DNA of 64,000 nucleotides from Sodalis praecaptivus. Its GTDB lineage: Bacteria; Pseudomonadota; Gammaproteobacteria; Enterobacterales; Enterobacteriaceae. Every line of letters starts with the position of its first letter. Positions within the stretch are counted from its first letter, which is position 1. The stretch covers positions 3,648,760 through 3,712,759 of the forward strand of contig NZ_CP006569.1 in the NCBI RefSeq assembly GCF_000517425.1, in the 5' to 3' direction. This document shows, in pieces, positions 25,488 to 35,314 of the stretch. The notes beneath the pieces were generated by a model that was given only the letters and a program-made list of their open reading frames with translations, was not told the origin of the DNA and made no database searches. Made by a program: the position numbers and the translations under genes.

Positions 25488-26276
25488 ATGTCCTGGATTT
25501 CCCTTCTGGCCTTTATTGCCTATTCCTTGAGCCTTGGCCTGATCTTGCCCAGCATTTTACGCCGCAATAGCGCTTATCGCCGGCTGGCCCTGCTGTCGGC
25601 GGCGGTGGCGATGCTGGGACACGGCGCGCTGATTTGGCTGCGCATCTTTGGCGTGCAGGCGGGGCAGAATTTGAGCTTGTTGAACGTGGGCTCACTCATC
25701 AGCCTTATCATCTGCGTGGTCATGACGGTGGCGGCGTCGCGCAACCGCGGCTGGTTTTTGCTGCCCATCGTTTATATCTTTGCAATGATCCATGTGGCGT
25801 TTATTACCCTGATGCCGGGGGAATTCATTACCCATCTGGAAGCCACGCCCGGTCTGATGGTCCATATCGGCCTGGCGCTATTTTCTTATGCGGTGCTGAT
25901 TATCGCCGCCCTGTACGCGTTCCAGCTGACGTGGCTTGATTACCTGCTGAAAAATAAGAAACTGAGTTTCCATTCCGACATGCCGCCGCTGATGGGTATT
26001 GAGCGCAAAATGTTTCACATCACCCAGGTCGGGGTGGTGCTGTTAACATTGACGCTCGCCACCGGTCTTTTTTTCATGCGGGATCTGTTCGTCGCCGAGA
26101 ACCGGCATAAGGCGATTCTCTCTTTCATCGCCTGGCTGGTCTATATTGTAATACTATGGGGTCATTACCGGCAGGGCTGGCGCGGTCGCCGGGTGGTATG
26201 GCTCAGCGTGCTGGGTGTGCTGTTATTGACGCTGGCCTATTTCGGCAGCCGGATCTGGCAAAACGTGATGGCGTAA
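25488..26276 (+). CDS. ypjD: YpjD/CorE, CcsA-like inner-membrane protein
   Basis: 262-residue membrane protein with about eight hydrophobic helices, related to the cytochrome c assembly (CcsA/HemX) fold. It shows the 'MLMVHIGLALFSYAVLIIAALYA'-like core, in which a His sits in a helix. Its enteric role is uncertain; the gene is paired with corB and implicated in Mg/Co resistance in Salmonella. It is divergent from ffh and 26 bp upstream of corB, likely co-transcribed. Confidence 0.9.
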   Translation: MSWISLLAFIAYSLSLGLILPSILRRNSAYRRLALLSAAVAMLGHGALIWLRIFGVQAGQNLSLLNVGSLISLIICVVMTVAASRNRGWFLLPIVYIFAMIHVAFITLMPGEFITHLEATPGLMVHIGLALFSYAVLIIAALYAFQLTWLDYLLKNKKLSFHSDMPPLMGIERKMFHITQVGVVLLTLTLATGLFFMRDLFVAENRHKAILSFIAWLVYIVILWGHYRQGWRGRRVVWLSVLGVLLLTLAYFGSRIWQNVMA

Positions 26277-26302
26277 TGCGACGCCGATAAGGAAAGCCCA
26301 CT

Positions 26303-27592
26303 TTGGAACATGTTTCAACCAGTACGCTGCTGATCATTCTGGTTATCATGGTATTGGTTTCTGCCTATTTCTCCGCTTCCGAAACCGGCATGATGACGCT
26401 AAACCGCTATCGTCTGCGCCATCAGGCAAAACAGGGTAATCGCGCCGCCCGCCGCGTAGAGAAATTGCTGCGGCGAACGGACCAACTGCTGAGTCTGGTG
26501 CTTATTGGCAATAACCTGGTCAATATTCTCGCCTCCGCGCTGGCCACCATCGTCGGTATGCGTCTTTATGGCGATCTCGGCGTCGCCATTGCCACCGGGG
26601 TATTGACGTTCGTGGTACTGCTGTTCGCTGAGGTACTGCCGAAAACCGTGGCGGCGCTTTACCCGGAACGTATCGCGTTTCCAAGCAGCCTGCTGCTGGT
26701 GCCGCTGCAAAAGCTGATGTTGCCCGTCGTGTGGCTGCTCAATCTGATTACTCGCGTATTAATGCGGCTGATGGGCATCAGGCTTCCCTCCAATGTACGC
26801 GATGCGCTGAGCAAGGAAGAGCTGCGCACCATCGTGACGGAATCCCGCTCGATGATTTCCCGCCGCAACCAGGACATGCTGATTTCCGTGCTGGATTTGG
26901 AAAAAGTGACCGTTAACGACATCATGGTGCCGCGCAACGAGATCGTCGGTATCAATGTCAACGACGAGTGGCGTTCCATTATTCGTCAGCTAACCCATTC
27001 GCCCCACGGCCGTATCGTGCTGTACCGCGATAATCTTGATGACGCCATCGGCATGCTGCGGGTTCGCGAGGCCTACCGTCTGATGACGGAAAAACAGGAA
27101 TTTACCAAAGAGAATCTGCTGCGCGCCGCGGATGAGATTTATTATGTGCCCGAAGGCACCCCGCTCAATGTCCAGTTAGTGAAGTTTCAGCGCAATAAAG
27201 AAAAGGTGGGCATTATCGTCAACGAGTACGGCGATATCCAGGGGCTGGTGACGGTGGAGGATATTCTTGAGGAGATCGTGGGGGATTTTACCACCTCCAT
27301 GTCTCCCAGCCTGGCGGAGGAGGTCATTCCGCAAAGCGACGGTTCGGTGATCATCGAGGGCGGCGCCAGTATCCGCGAGCTTAACAAGGCGTTTAACTGG
27401 TCGCTACCGGAAGAGGAAGCGCGCACCATTAACGGTATGCTGCTGGAAGTGCTGGAAGATATACCGCTGGCCAATACCCATACGCATATCGGCAGCTATC
27501 AGATCGATATACTGGCTGTGCAGGACAATATGATAAAGCAGGTGCGCATCACGCCCATAAAGCCGTTAAAGCAAGGCGTCGACGGGAAGTAA
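26303..27592 (+). CDS. corB: CorB/YfjD, CNNM-type magnesium/cobalt transport protein
   Basis: 429-residue CNNM/CorB membrane protein linked to Mg2+ and Co2+ efflux. N-terminal DUF21 domain (about residues 1-190, 'SASETGMMTLNRYRLRH'), paired CBS domains at about 195-330 ('DIMVPRNEIVGI', 'GDIQGLVTVEDILEEIVGDF'), C-terminal CorC/HlyC domain. The start is a TTG at 26303 after AAGGA, giving 'MEHVSTSTLL', the same unusual start used in E. coli. Confidence 0.95.
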   Translation: MEHVSTSTLLIILVIMVLVSAYFSASETGMMTLNRYRLRHQAKQGNRAARRVEKLLRRTDQLLSLVLIGNNLVNILASALATIVGMRLYGDLGVAIATGVLTFVVLLFAEVLPKTVAALYPERIAFPSSLLLVPLQKLMLPVVWLLNLITRVLMRLMGIRLPSNVRDALSKEELRTIVTESRSMISRRNQDMLISVLDLEKVTVNDIMVPRNEIVGINVNDEWRSIIRQLTHSPHGRIVLYRDNLDDAIGMLRVREAYRLMTEKQEFTKENLLRAADEIYYVPEGTPLNVQLVKFQRNKEKVGIIVNEYGDIQGLVTVEDILEEIVGDFTTSMSPSLAEEVIPQSDGSVIIEGGASIRELNKAFNWSLPEEEARTINGMLLEVLEDIPLANTHTHIGSYQIDILAVQDNMIKQVRITPIKPLKQGVDGK

Positions 27593-27700
27593 GCGCCCCC
27601 GCCGGGCACGCCGCCGCTCAAACCAGCCATTTTACCTGCCCCCTGGGCCATCCGACCGTTGCTGACGGCGGGGGGGGGTTTATGATCTCCTTCAGGCAGT

Positions 27701-27729
27701 AACTAAAAAGGCTCACCCGCGGGTGAGCC
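27701..27729 (-). terminator. luxS terminator
   Basis: A 20-bp perfect palindrome GGCTCACCCGCGGGTGAGCC (27710-27729), followed on the minus strand by TTTTTAGTT. It lies about 125 bp beyond the luxS stop and just past the end of the convergent corB. Confidence 0.85.
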
Positions 27730-27775
27730 CTACTCTTAGGCGGTCTATGGTTGAACACCGCTGCCGGCCGCGATA

Positions 27776-27822
27776 GCGGGCGAACCCGCAGCGGTTATCC
27801 GCCGCGCTGGGGGTTCGCCCGC
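27776..27822. repeat. Long imperfect palindrome between corB and luxS
   Basis: GCGGGCGAACCC (27776-27787) is perfectly repeated in inverted form at 27811-27822. An additional CAGCG/CGCTG pair lies inside and GC-rich complementary flanks outside. It resembles a REP/ERIC-like intergenic repeat by form; whether it recurs in the genome cannot be seen here. Confidence 0.6.
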
Positions 27823-27852
27823 AGGCCGCCGGCAAGGCGCGCTTCGCGCCAA

Positions 27853-28368
27853 CTAGATATGCAGCTCCGCCAGCTTTTCTTTCGGCAGCGCCAGTTCGTC
27901 GTTCTGATTAACGCGTATAGCGTTATCCAGAATGTGTTGCGCGATATCTTGCGCTTCCTTGAGCGAATGCATTTGATACGTGCCGCACTGGTACTCGTTC
28001 AATTCGGGGATCTGCTTTTGGTCTTTTACCTTCAGCACATCGGCCATCGCCGCTTTCCAGGCATCGGCCACACGCTGCTCATCCGGCGCGCCGATAAGGC
28101 TCATATAGAAACCGGTACGGCAGCCCATCGGAGAAATATCTACAATTTCAACGCCTTCTCCGTTCAAATGGTTGCGCATAAAGCCGGCAAAGAGATGCTC
28201 CAGCGTATGAATGCCCCGCTCCGGCATCACTTCCAGGTTTGGCCGGCAGAAACGCAGATCAAAGACGGTGATAGTATCGCCATGAGGTGTATTCATGGTT
28301 TTCGCAACACGGACCGCAGGCGCCGCCATACGGGTATGGTCTACGGTAAAGCTATCCAAAAGTGGCAT
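27853..28368 (-). CDS. luxS: S-ribosylhomocysteine lyase LuxS
   Basis: 171-residue metalloenzyme cleaving S-ribosylhomocysteine to homocysteine and DPD, the precursor of autoinducer-2. Metal ligands and catalytic residues are present: '[17 protein letters not shown]' (HxxEH type) and the Cys of '[13 protein letters not shown]'. '[11 protein letters not shown]' near residue 10 is standard. The downstream neighbour is the MicA small RNA on the opposite strand, as in E. coli. Confidence 0.98.
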   Translation of the reverse strand: MPLLDSFTVDHTRMAAPAVRVAKTMNTPHGDTITVFDLRFCRPNLEVMPERGIHTLEHLFAGFMRNHLNGEGVEIVDISPMGCRTGFYMSLIGAPDEQRVADAWKAAMADVLKVKDQKQIPELNEYQCGTYQMHSLKEAQDIAQHILDNAIRVNQNDELALPKEKLAELHI

Positions 28369-28412
28369 GATGTCACCTCCATTAAAAATAATTTATTTTT
28401 TTGCGAATGTAA

Positions 28413-28441
28413 GGAAACCTTTTTCCCCGCCGTGGGTCATA
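28413..28441 (+). promoter_or_regulatory. Candidate sigma-E promoter of micA
   Basis: GGAAAC (28413-28418) and GTCATA (28436-28441) lie 7 bp before the MicA 5' end, in the arrangement expected for the sigma-E promoter that drives micA in E. coli. The match to the GGAACTT/TCTRA consensus is approximate. Confidence 0.55.
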
Positions 28442-28447
28442 ACATAT

Positions 28448-28527
28448 GAAAGACGCGCATTTGTTATCATCATCCCTGTTAACAGGAATGTTAATTTGGC
28501 CACAGTTTCTGTGGCCTTTTCTTTTTT
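28448..28527 (+). ncRNA. micA: MicA small RNA
   Basis: The 5' part beginning GAAAGACGCGCATTTGTTAT and continuing to CATCATCCCTG (28448-28478) is identical, as I recall it, to E. coli MicA, the Hfq-dependent sigma-E RNA that represses ompA and other envelope mRNAs. The seed is at the 5' end. The RNA ends in a terminator stem GGCCACAG/CTGTGGCC (28498-28505, 28509-28516), then TTTTCTTTTTT. It sits between luxS and gshA opposite to both, the syntenic place. The middle loop region differs from E. coli. Confidence 0.93.
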
Positions 28528-30089
28528 CAGCGCCCGTTCTGGCTCGCTAAAAATTCATCGAAACTCAGGCTATCCGCCGCTTCCAGAGCACGCTGCCGCT
28601 GCCAGGAGCGTACCCGTTCATCATCAAGCTCCGCCGCCTTCAGCACCTCTAGCGGCTCATCGCGCAGCGTTTGGCGATAATCGTTGGCCAATATCAACCC
28701 CAGCCCGCCAATACCGTGCTCGATTAATTGATCCAGAAAACGGGCGGAGAGTGTCAGCTCGGGATAATCGAAACCCGCCACCAGTTTATCGCACACCTGC
28801 TGGTAGTGCGTGTCACCATTATTGCTGTCGAGGGTTTCGGCCACGCGCCGCAGATCGCTAAACAGCGATTTGCCGAGGGTGGTCAGCGGCTGCTCGGTGC
28901 TGCCGCAGTCAATACCGAGCATCAGGCCGGGCTTGCGCCCTTCGAGGATCACCCGATTCCAGTTGCTGCGGGTACAGAGTAACTCTTCCGCGCTCATCTC
29001 CGGCGCTTCAGCCAGCGTACACCAAATCAGAAAAAGATCCAGAAAGCGCGCCTGCTCTTCGTCTACGCCCACCGGCGAGAAAGGGTTGATATCCAGAGAG
29101 CGCACTTCCACATACTCAATACCGCCGCGCATCAGCGCGTCGGACGGGGATTCGTCATTCCGCGTCACCCGCTTGGGCCGTATCGGCGCATACAGTTCGT
29201 TTTCAATTTGCAACACATTCGTATTCAGCTGCAGATAACGGCCGTCCCGTTGCAACCCCATGCGCTGGTAGTCGGCGGAGGGGGTTTTAATCGCCTGTTT
29301 TAGACCGCGGACATACTCATCCAAATGGTTAAAGGTAATGCCCAGCTGACTTTGCGACTTATTGGTGTAGCCTAAATCGCTCAAGCGCAACGAGGTCGCG
29401 TAGGGCAGATAAATCAGCCCCGACGGCGCGTGCTCAAACGGCAGATCGGTCGTGCGGCCGTTGAGGAAAGACGGACAGATGCCCGGCGAGGCGCCAAAGA
29501 GGTAAGGGATAATCCAGCCGAATCGATAATAGTTACGGATAAGCCGCAGGTAGCCGGCGGAGATCGCCTCCTTGCCGCTTACCTCGTCGCGAATACCGGC
29601 GTAGGCCTGCCAGAAGGCCAGCGGCAGAGAGAAATTGTAATGCACGCCGGCTATCACCTGCATCAGGGCGCTATAGCGATTCTTTAATCCTTCGCGGTAC
29701 AGCGTCTTCATACGCCCGATGTTAGAACTGCCGTATTGCGCCAATTCGATGGGCTGAGCGCCGTCAATGAAACACGGCATGCTCATCGGCCACAGGCGTT
29801 CATCCCCCAGGTGGCGAGCGACATAACGATGTATATCGCGCAACAGCGTCAGCATATGGCCGATATCGTCGTCAACCGGCGTAATAAACTCCAGCAGCGC
29901 CTCGGCGAAATCGGTTGTGATCCACTTATGGGTCAGCGCCGAGCCGAGGGACTCGGGATGGGGGGTCTGCGCCAGGCTTCCGTTGGCATTGATGCGCAGC
30001 CCTTCACGCTCGACGCCGCGACGAATGCCCTTCAGTGCTTGAGGGTTGGCTTCCAGCCAGGAAAGCGCGTTTGATACATCCGGGATCAA
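28527..30089 (-). CDS. gshA: Glutamate-cysteine ligase
   Basis: 520-residue enzyme catalysing the first step of glutathione synthesis, ATP-dependent joining of Glu and Cys. Signature stretches: '[13 protein letters not shown]', '[20 protein letters not shown]', '[12 protein letters not shown]', '[15 protein letters not shown]'-like '[16 protein letters not shown]'. It starts with TTG at 30089 after GGGAGG, the same rare start codon as in E. coli. Its stop overlaps the end of the antisense MicA terminator. Confidence 0.97.
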   Translation of the reverse strand: MIPDVSNALSWLEANPQALKGIRRGVEREGLRINANGSLAQTPHPESLGSALTHKWITTDFAEALLEFITPVDDDIGHMLTLLRDIHRYVARHLGDERLWPMSMPCFIDGAQPIELAQYGSSNIGRMKTLYREGLKNRYSALMQVIAGVHYNFSLPLAFWQAYAGIRDEVSGKEAISAGYLRLIRNYYRFGWIIPYLFGASPGICPSFLNGRTTDLPFEHAPSGLIYLPYATSLRLSDLGYTNKSQSQLGITFNHLDEYVRGLKQAIKTPSADYQRMGLQRDGRYLQLNTNVLQIENELYAPIRPKRVTRNDESPSDALMRGGIEYVEVRSLDINPFSPVGVDEEQARFLDLFLIWCTLAEAPEMSAEELLCTRSNWNRVILEGRKPGLMLGIDCGSTEQPLTTLGKSLFSDLRRVAETLDSNNGDTHYQQVCDKLVAGFDYPELTLSARFLDQLIEHGIGGLGLILANDYRQTLRDEPLEVLKAAELDDERVRSWQRQRALEAADSLSFDEFLASQNGR

Positions 30090-30165
30090 ATTGACCTCCC
30101 GCAGTTGACAGTGTTTGGGCTTAGCATAAGGGTTCCGGCTCGTTCAAGGCCATGGTTGATTAACG

Positions 30166-30738
30166 TCACGCGCTCAAGGCCCGAACATCGACAAACGCCA
30201 TTTTGGCCGCCTGCGCGGCCATAATACCAAAGTCGGCGTCTTCAAAAACTACGCAGGCCTCGGGCGGAACACCGATAAGCTCCGCGCAGCGCAGGAAGGT
30301 TTGCGGATCGGGTTTATGACGGCTGACATCGTCGGCGCCGACGATGGCGTCGAAATAGTGCAACAGCCCGAGATGGCGCAATAGGGCCTCCGCCATCGCA
30401 TGTTCACTGCCGGTCCCCACCGCCATCGGACGTTTGCCATGGTAGCGCTTGACGACGTCGATAAGGGGCAGCGCGGTCACATCGTCAAAGAGAATGTTAT
30501 GCAGCGCCGCGGTTTTTTCACGGGCCAACTGATGGGGATCGATGGGCGATTGATGATGCTCAATGATCATTTTCGCAATATGCCAGGTCGGCGATCCGTT
30601 TAACGAGACCACGGCCGCCTCGTCGAACTGCATCCCGTAAGGCGCCAGCGCCTGGCGCCAGGCTTTGCGGTGCGTCGGTTCCGTATCAAGCAGCGTGCCA
30701 TCCATATCGAAGATCAATCCTTGGTACTGATCGTACAT
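30166..30738 (-). CDS. yqaB: Fructose-1-phosphatase YqaB (HAD family)
   Basis: 190-residue HAD-superfamily phosphatase; the E. coli homologue acts on fructose-1-phosphate and 6-phosphogluconate. Motif I 'FDMDGTLLDTEPTHRKAW' with both Asp, the cap domain, motif II 'VGTGS', and motif IV 'VFEDADFGI' are intact. In E. coli yqaA lies between yqaB and gshA; here only 76 bp separate them, so yqaA is absent. Confidence 0.94.
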   Translation of the reverse strand: MYDQYQGLIFDMDGTLLDTEPTHRKAWRQALAPYGMQFDEAAVVSLNGSPTWHIAKMIIEHHQSPIDPHQLAREKTAALHNILFDDVTALPLIDVVKRYHGKRPMAVGTGSEHAMAEALLRHLGLLHYFDAIVGADDVSRHKPDPQTFLRCAELIGVPPEACVVFEDADFGIMAAQAAKMAFVDVRALSA

Positions 30739-31275
30739 CGTTGCTCACCTGAAGCTGTAAAATAAGCGTTTACTTTAGCGCAATCTCGTAACATTGTCGC
30801 TGATTCTGTTGGCGCCGGATGTGCCTCGCGGTTTGGAATGGCGCGCCGCGGCAGGCGCTTACCCAGGCGAGACAGGCGCAAAGGATGCGCGATGGCTGAA
30901 CGGTCTCAGCCGAAAAGAAGTCGTTCACCGGACTCAGGGCGGATACGCCACGGCGGGCCATCTTGGTCACTTAACGGCAGGGGTTGGGAACACCGACACC
31001 GTTAAAAACACCCAGAGAGAAACGCCGACGTGGTGAGGGGCAACGAGAGACGCTGAGAGTGAGAGAAAGAAACGAGCGCGCGCGACGGCGATAATGCGAG
31101 AAGCCGCGAGGATGGCGATCGCCAGCAATCGGGCGATACGGCAGGGATGGCCATGCGATAATGATGACGCCGCAGACAACGCATCAGAGGAAAACGCAAA
31201 ACGGTGCAGAAGGCAATCGGCTTAGGACTAAGCCACAAAGATAAGAAACAAAGCAGCAGGTAACGACATGAGGAA
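30739..31275. other. Gene-free stretch between yqaB and the tRNA cluster
   Basis: About 535 bp with only short, unconvincing open frames and no recognisable homology, including a purine-rich GAGA run near 31045-31075. I looked for yqaA remnants on both strands and saw none. It may be decayed coding DNA. Confidence 0.6.
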
Positions 31276-31352
31276 TGGTGCATCCGGGAGGATTCGAACC
31301 TCCGACCGCTCGGTTCGTAGCCGAGTACTCTATCCAGCTGAGCTACGGATGC
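31276..31352 (-). tRNA. argV: tRNA-Arg(ACG), copy 3 of the array
   Basis: 77-nt cloverleaf with encoded CCA (31278-31276). Read on the minus strand it begins GCATCCGTAGCTCAGCTGGA, with anticodon loop CTACGAA (ACG, edited to inosine, reads CGU/CGC/CGA) and T-loop GGTTCGAATCC. Sequence identical to the next two copies. Copy number within the E. coli argQZYV naming is arbitrary. Confidence 0.97.
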
Positions 31353-31467
31353 GTGTTAACACTAAAGTGATGATGCGCGGTGTGTTTCTATACGTAAAGC
31401 ATAGCGCTTTGCGTTGGCCGGCAGGTCAAACCCGTCCGGTCCCTGACCCTGTCGCCGAGCCAGTGAA

Positions 31468-31544
31468 TGGTGCATCCGGGAGGATTCGAACCTCCGACCG
31501 CTCGGTTCGTAGCCGAGTACTCTATCCAGCTGAGCTACGGATGC
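31468..31544 (-). tRNA. argY: tRNA-Arg(ACG), copy 2 of the array
   Basis: Identical 77-nt gene including CCA, 192 bp from copy 3. The sequence just 3' of the CCA, CCAGTGAATGG on the plus strand, is shared with copy 1, so the repeat unit includes flanking spacer. Confidence 0.97.
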
Positions 31545-31658
31545 ATTTAATAATTATTATGACGTCATGTGCGACGTGCTTTTCTTTGGACTGTCCGACA
31601 TTTACCGCTCCGGCAAGTGTATTCGCCGGGCCCCTGACTCTGCCACCAAGCCAGTGAA

Positions 31659-31735
31659 TGGTGCATCCGGGAGGATTCGAACCTCCGACCGCTCGGTTCG
31701 TAGCCGAGTACTCTATCCAGCTGAGCTACGGATGC
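31659..31735 (-). tRNA. argZ: tRNA-Arg(ACG), copy 1 of the array
   Basis: Identical 77-nt gene including CCA, 191 bp from copy 2 and 8 bp downstream of tRNA-Ser; probably co-transcribed from the promoter upstream of tRNA-Ser. Confidence 0.97.
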
Positions 31736-31743
31736 ATTGTAAA

Positions 31744-31836
31744 TGGCGGTGAGGGAGGGATTCGAACCCTCGATACAGCTTTTGACCGTATACTCCCTTA
31801 GCAGGGGAGCGCCTTCAGCCTCTCGGCCACCTCACC
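31744..31836 (-). tRNA. serV: tRNA-Ser(GCT)
   Basis: 93-nt class II tRNA with long variable arm and encoded CCA. The minus strand begins GGTGAGGTGGCCGAGAGGCT; the anticodon loop CTGCTAA gives GCT, reading AGU/AGC. First gene of the serV-arg tRNA operon, as in E. coli. Confidence 0.97.
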
Positions 31837-31877
31837 TACGCGCCGCTGTTGAAGCTCATCGGCACTGCGTGGCGCAC

Positions 31878-31905
31878 ATATTACTTTCTGGGCTTGATAA
31901 GTCAA
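31878..31905 (-). promoter_or_regulatory. Promoter of the tRNA-Ser/tRNA-Arg operon
   Basis: On the minus strand TTGACT (31905-31900) and TAATAT (31883-31878) are 16 bp apart and followed by a GC-rich discriminator GTGCGCC, the form of stringently controlled stable-RNA promoters. Transcription would start near 31871, about 35 bp before tRNA-Ser. Confidence 0.85.
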
Positions 31906-32101
31906 ACCCTTTTTTGCCCGCCGGGAAGCGATTGCGCAATTCCCATGCAACTTGCGCAGATTGGCAGCTAAATAGCGGTAAAATAACCGTCTCTTGGCCA
32001 TTTTTGGAAAGCAGAGGAAACAGACTGAAGAAAAAGAAAGACGCTGATAACGGGGTTATCACGGGCCTGCGCCTCGCACGGGGCAAGGCGCTGAAAAGGG
32101 A

Positions 32102-32287
32102 TCAGTAAGGAGTCTGTTGCGACTTCTCAGCCTGGATACGCTGGTATATTTCTTCGCGGTGCACAGAAACTTCTTTAGGAGCATTAACACCGATACGGAC
32201 TTGGTTGCCTTTGACGCCTAAAACAGTAACCGTAACCTCATCGCCTATCATGAGGGTTTCACCAACTCGACGAGTCAGAATAAGCAT
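32102..32287 (-). CDS. csrA: Carbon storage regulator CsrA
   Basis: 61-residue homodimeric RNA-binding protein that binds GGA motifs in mRNA leaders to control carbon metabolism, motility and virulence genes. '[20 protein letters not shown]' and '[13 protein letters not shown]' are nearly identical to E. coli CsrA. In Salmonella the CsrA system strongly affects SPI-1, so it may tie the secretion island to metabolism. Located between alaS and the tRNA cluster, the enteric order. Confidence 0.98.
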   Translation of the reverse strand: MLILTRRVGETLMIGDEVTVTVLGVKGNQVRIGVNAPKEVSVHREEIYQRIQAEKSQQTPY

Positions 32288-32484
32288 TCTTTGCTCCTTG
32301 AAAGATTAAAAGAGTCGGGTCTCTCAGTTTCCCGCCATTATCCATCATATACCGTGAAAGCGTAAGCCGTGTAGCATGCATGCGACACACGCCGGCCGGC
32401 CGGGCGCTTTCCATATCTGGTATAAGTTTAGTCGATATGACCAGCTTCGCGCCTAACTTTTGTTTCCCGGAAGAGTATGTATTG

Positions 32485-32520
32485 AAACACCCTAACTTAA
32501 CAGAAAGTTAGGGTGTTTAT
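32485..32520. terminator. alaS terminator
   Basis: Perfect 14-bp stem AAACACCCTAACTT/AAGTTAGGGTGTTT (32485-32498, 32505-32518) around a 6-nt loop, 24 bp past the alaS stop. T residues close the stem on both strands. Confidence 0.85.
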
Positions 32521-32541
32521 TATAACGTATTCTTATTCTAC

Positions 32542-35169
32542 TCAGAGTTTTGCGGCCAGCATTGCATCTAAGCTTGCCAGCGCGGCCGGTAAAGCGGCGA
32601 TGTCGCTGCCGCCCGCTTGCGCCAGATCGGGGCGTCCACCGCCTTTCCCCCCCACCTGCTGCGCGAGGTGACCGACAATATCACCCGCTTTGACCCGCTC
32701 GGTCAAATCTTTGGTCACGCCGGCTATCAGGCTAACTTTACCTTCCGCCGCCGTGGCGAGAACGATGACCGCCGAACCCAATTGGTTTTTCAGGTCGTCC
32801 ACCATGGTGCGCAGCATTTTCGGCTCGACATTGTCCAGTTGGCTCACCAGGACCTTGACGCCGTTGATATCGCGCACGTTTCGGCCGAGCGATGCGCTTT
32901 CCTGCGCGGCCTGCTGGTTTTTCAACTGCTGGAGATCCTTTTCCAACTGGCGAGACCGCTCCTGTAGCGCCCGTACTTTATCCACCAGCGTTTGACTGTC
33001 GCCTTTCACCAACTGAGCAATATGATGCACCAAATCGCTCTGCTGATGAAGCGACGCCAGCGCCCCTTCGCCGGTGACCGCTTCGATACGGCGGATACCG
33101 GCGGCGGTGCCGGATTCCGAAGTAATGCGGAACAGGCCGATATCGCCGGTGCGGCTGGCGTGGGTCCCGCCGCACAGCTCGGTAGAGAAATCACCCATGC
33201 TCAGCACCCTGACCTGCGCCTCGTATTTTTCACCGAACAGCGCCATGGCCCCTTTATTGCGGGCGTCTTCCAGCGCCATAATCTCCGTCTGGATGGGCAG
33301 GTTGCGGCGGATCTGCGCATTTACGATATCTTCCACCCGGCGGATCTGTTCGGGTTTCATGGCTTCATTATGGGAGAAGTCGAAACGCAGGTAGTGATCG
33401 TTCACCAACGACCCCTTCTGCCCGACATGTTCACCGAGTACCTGACGCAGCGCCGCATGCAGCAAATGGGTGGCCGAATGATTCAAGCGGATGCGCTCGC
33501 GTCGCGCGCTATCGACCTGCGCCGCGACCTGCGCGCCCAATTTCAGTTCACCGTAGCTAAGCTTGCCCAGATGGCCAAATGCCTTGCCGTATTTCTGCGT
33601 GTCTGCTACCTCAAACACGCCGGAAGCCGCTTTTAATTCGCCCTGATCGCCCACCTGTCCGCCCGATTCGCCATAGAACGGCGTTTCGTCAAGCACCACC
33701 ACCGCCTCTTCACCCTGACGGATGACCTCTACCGGCTGGCCGTCGCGGAACAGCGCGGTCACGCGTCCCTGGTGCGCAAGCTGTTCATAGCCGAAGAACC
33801 GGGTAGTTTCGTCCACGCGCAGCAGGCTGTTGTAGTCGGCGCCGAAACCGCTCGACTCGCGCGCACGTTTGCGCTGCGCCTCCATGGCGCGTTCAAAGCC
33901 CGCCTCGTCGACGCGCAAGTTGCGTTCCCGGCAGACATCGGCGGTCAAATCCAGCGGGAAACCGTAAGTATCATACAGGCGGAAAGCGGTTTCGCCGTCG
34001 AGGGTGTCGCCAGTCAGTTTGGCTAACTCCTCGTCCAGCAGCGTCAGGCCGCGCTCCAGCGTGCGGGCGAACTGCTCTTCCTCGGCGCGCAGCACCTGCT
34101 CCACCATCGCCTGTTGCGGCTGCAGCTGGCTCGCGGCGCTGCCCATCACCGCGATGAGCGGCGCGACCAGCTTATAGAAAAAGGTGTCGCTGGCGCCCAG
34201 CATGTTGCCGTGACGAATCGCGCGGCGGATGATGCGGCGCAGGACATAGCCCCGGCCCTCGTTGGACGGCACGACGCCGTCGCTGACCAGGTACGCGCAA
34301 GAGCGAATGTGATCGGCGATAACGCGCAGCGATTTGCTGTCGGGATCGCGGGCGCCGGTTGCCTGGGCCGCGGCGGCGATAAGCGTCTTGAACAGGTCGA
34401 TATCATAGTTCGAGTTGACATGTTGCAATACCGCGGCAATACGCTCCAGCCCCATACCGGTATCCACCGAGGGTTTCGGCAACGGCAACAGGGTGCCGTC
34501 GGCCTGGCGGTTAAATTGCATGAACACCAGGTTCCAGATCTCGATGTAGCGGTCGCCGTCTTCCTCCGGGCTTCCCGGCGGACCGCCCCAGATATGCTCG
34601 CCGTGATCATAAAAAATCTCCGAGCAAGGACCGCAGGGACCGGTGTCGCCCATTTGCCAGAAATTATCGGAGGCATAGGCGCTACCTTTATTATCGCCGA
34701 TACGGATGATGCGCTCGGCGGGTACCCCCACCTCGCTGGCCCAGATGTTGTAGGCTTCATCATCGGTGGCATACACCGTCACCCACAGCTTCTCTTTAGG
34801 CAGGTTGAACCATTGTTCACCGGTCAACAGTTCCCAGGCGAACCGGATAGCATCATGTTTGAAATAGTCGCCGAAGCTGAAATTCCCCAGCATCTCAAAA
34901 AAGGTGTGGTGGCGCGCCGTGTAGCCGACGTTTTCCAAATCGTTGTGCTTGCCGCCCGCCCGCACGCAGCGCTGCGATGTGGTGGCACGCCGGTAGGAAC
35001 GGTTATCCAGACCCAGGAACACATCCTTGAACTGGTTCATGCCGGCGTTGGTGAACAGCAATGTTGGATCGTTATCAGGCACCAGTGAGCTGCTTGCCAC
35101 CACCTGATGTCCCTTGCTATGGAAAAAATCGAGAAACGCCTGACGGATCTCAGCGGTGCTCTTGCTCAT
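32542..35169 (-). CDS. alaS: Alanyl-tRNA synthetase
   Basis: 875-residue class II aminoacyl-tRNA synthetase. Start at 35169 ('[20 protein letters not shown]') matches E. coli; the frame to 35190 is an upstream extension. N-terminal catalytic core (1-460) with '[16 protein letters not shown]'; editing domain with zinc-binding '[12 protein letters not shown]' and '[13 protein letters not shown]'; C-terminal C-Ala domain with glycine-rich '[15 protein letters not shown]'. Full length. Confidence 0.98.
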   Translation of the reverse strand: MSKSTAEIRQAFLDFFHSKGHQVVASSSLVPDNDPTLLFTNAGMNQFKDVFLGLDNRSYRRATTSQRCVRAGGKHNDLENVGYTARHHTFFEMLGNFSFGDYFKHDAIRFAWELLTGEQWFNLPKEKLWVTVYATDDEAYNIWASEVGVPAERIIRIGDNKGSAYASDNFWQMGDTGPCGPCSEIFYDHGEHIWGGPPGSPEEDGDRYIEIWNLVFMQFNRQADGTLLPLPKPSVDTGMGLERIAAVLQHVNSNYDIDLFKTLIAAAAQATGARDPDSKSLRVIADHIRSCAYLVSDGVVPSNEGRGYVLRRIIRRAIRHGNMLGASDTFFYKLVAPLIAVMGSAASQLQPQQAMVEQVLRAEEEQFARTLERGLTLLDEELAKLTGDTLDGETAFRLYDTYGFPLDLTADVCRERNLRVDEAGFERAMEAQRKRARESSGFGADYNSLLRVDETTRFFGYEQLAHQGRVTALFRDGQPVEVIRQGEEAVVVLDETPFYGESGGQVGDQGELKAASGVFEVADTQKYGKAFGHLGKLSYGELKLGAQVAAQVDSARRERIRLNHSATHLLHAALRQVLGEHVGQKGSLVNDHYLRFDFSHNEAMKPEQIRRVEDIVNAQIRRNLPIQTEIMALEDARNKGAMALFGEKYEAQVRVLSMGDFSTELCGGTHASRTGDIGLFRITSESGTAAGIRRIEAVTGEGALASLHQQSDLVHHIAQLVKGDSQTLVDKVRALQERSRQLEKDLQQLKNQQAAQESASLGRNVRDINGVKVLVSQLDNVEPKMLRTMVDDLKNQLGSAVIVLATAAEGKVSLIAGVTKDLTERVKAGDIVGHLAQQVGGKGGGRPDLAQAGGSDIAALPAALASLDAMLAAKL

Positions 35170-35314
35170 AGTTGTCCCGGAATCATGCAAAAAAAGATCG
35201 AATCGTGAACAGAATAGCGCAGTAGTAAGGCGCTGCAGTAGCGTTCAGGATCGTAAAAAGTGGGAATAAGATAAATTTTCTTTGGTGCGAAGTAAAATCC
35301 CGCACGCCATCTAT

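Noticed and set aside
30739-31275. Possible yqaA remnant or small genes in this stretch
   Set aside because: None of the short frames on either strand resembles YqaA or any family I know, and no ribosome sites stand out.
31268-31657. Repeated '[20 protein letters not shown]' frames over the tRNA array
   Set aside because: These are the well-known spurious translations of tRNA-Arg genes.
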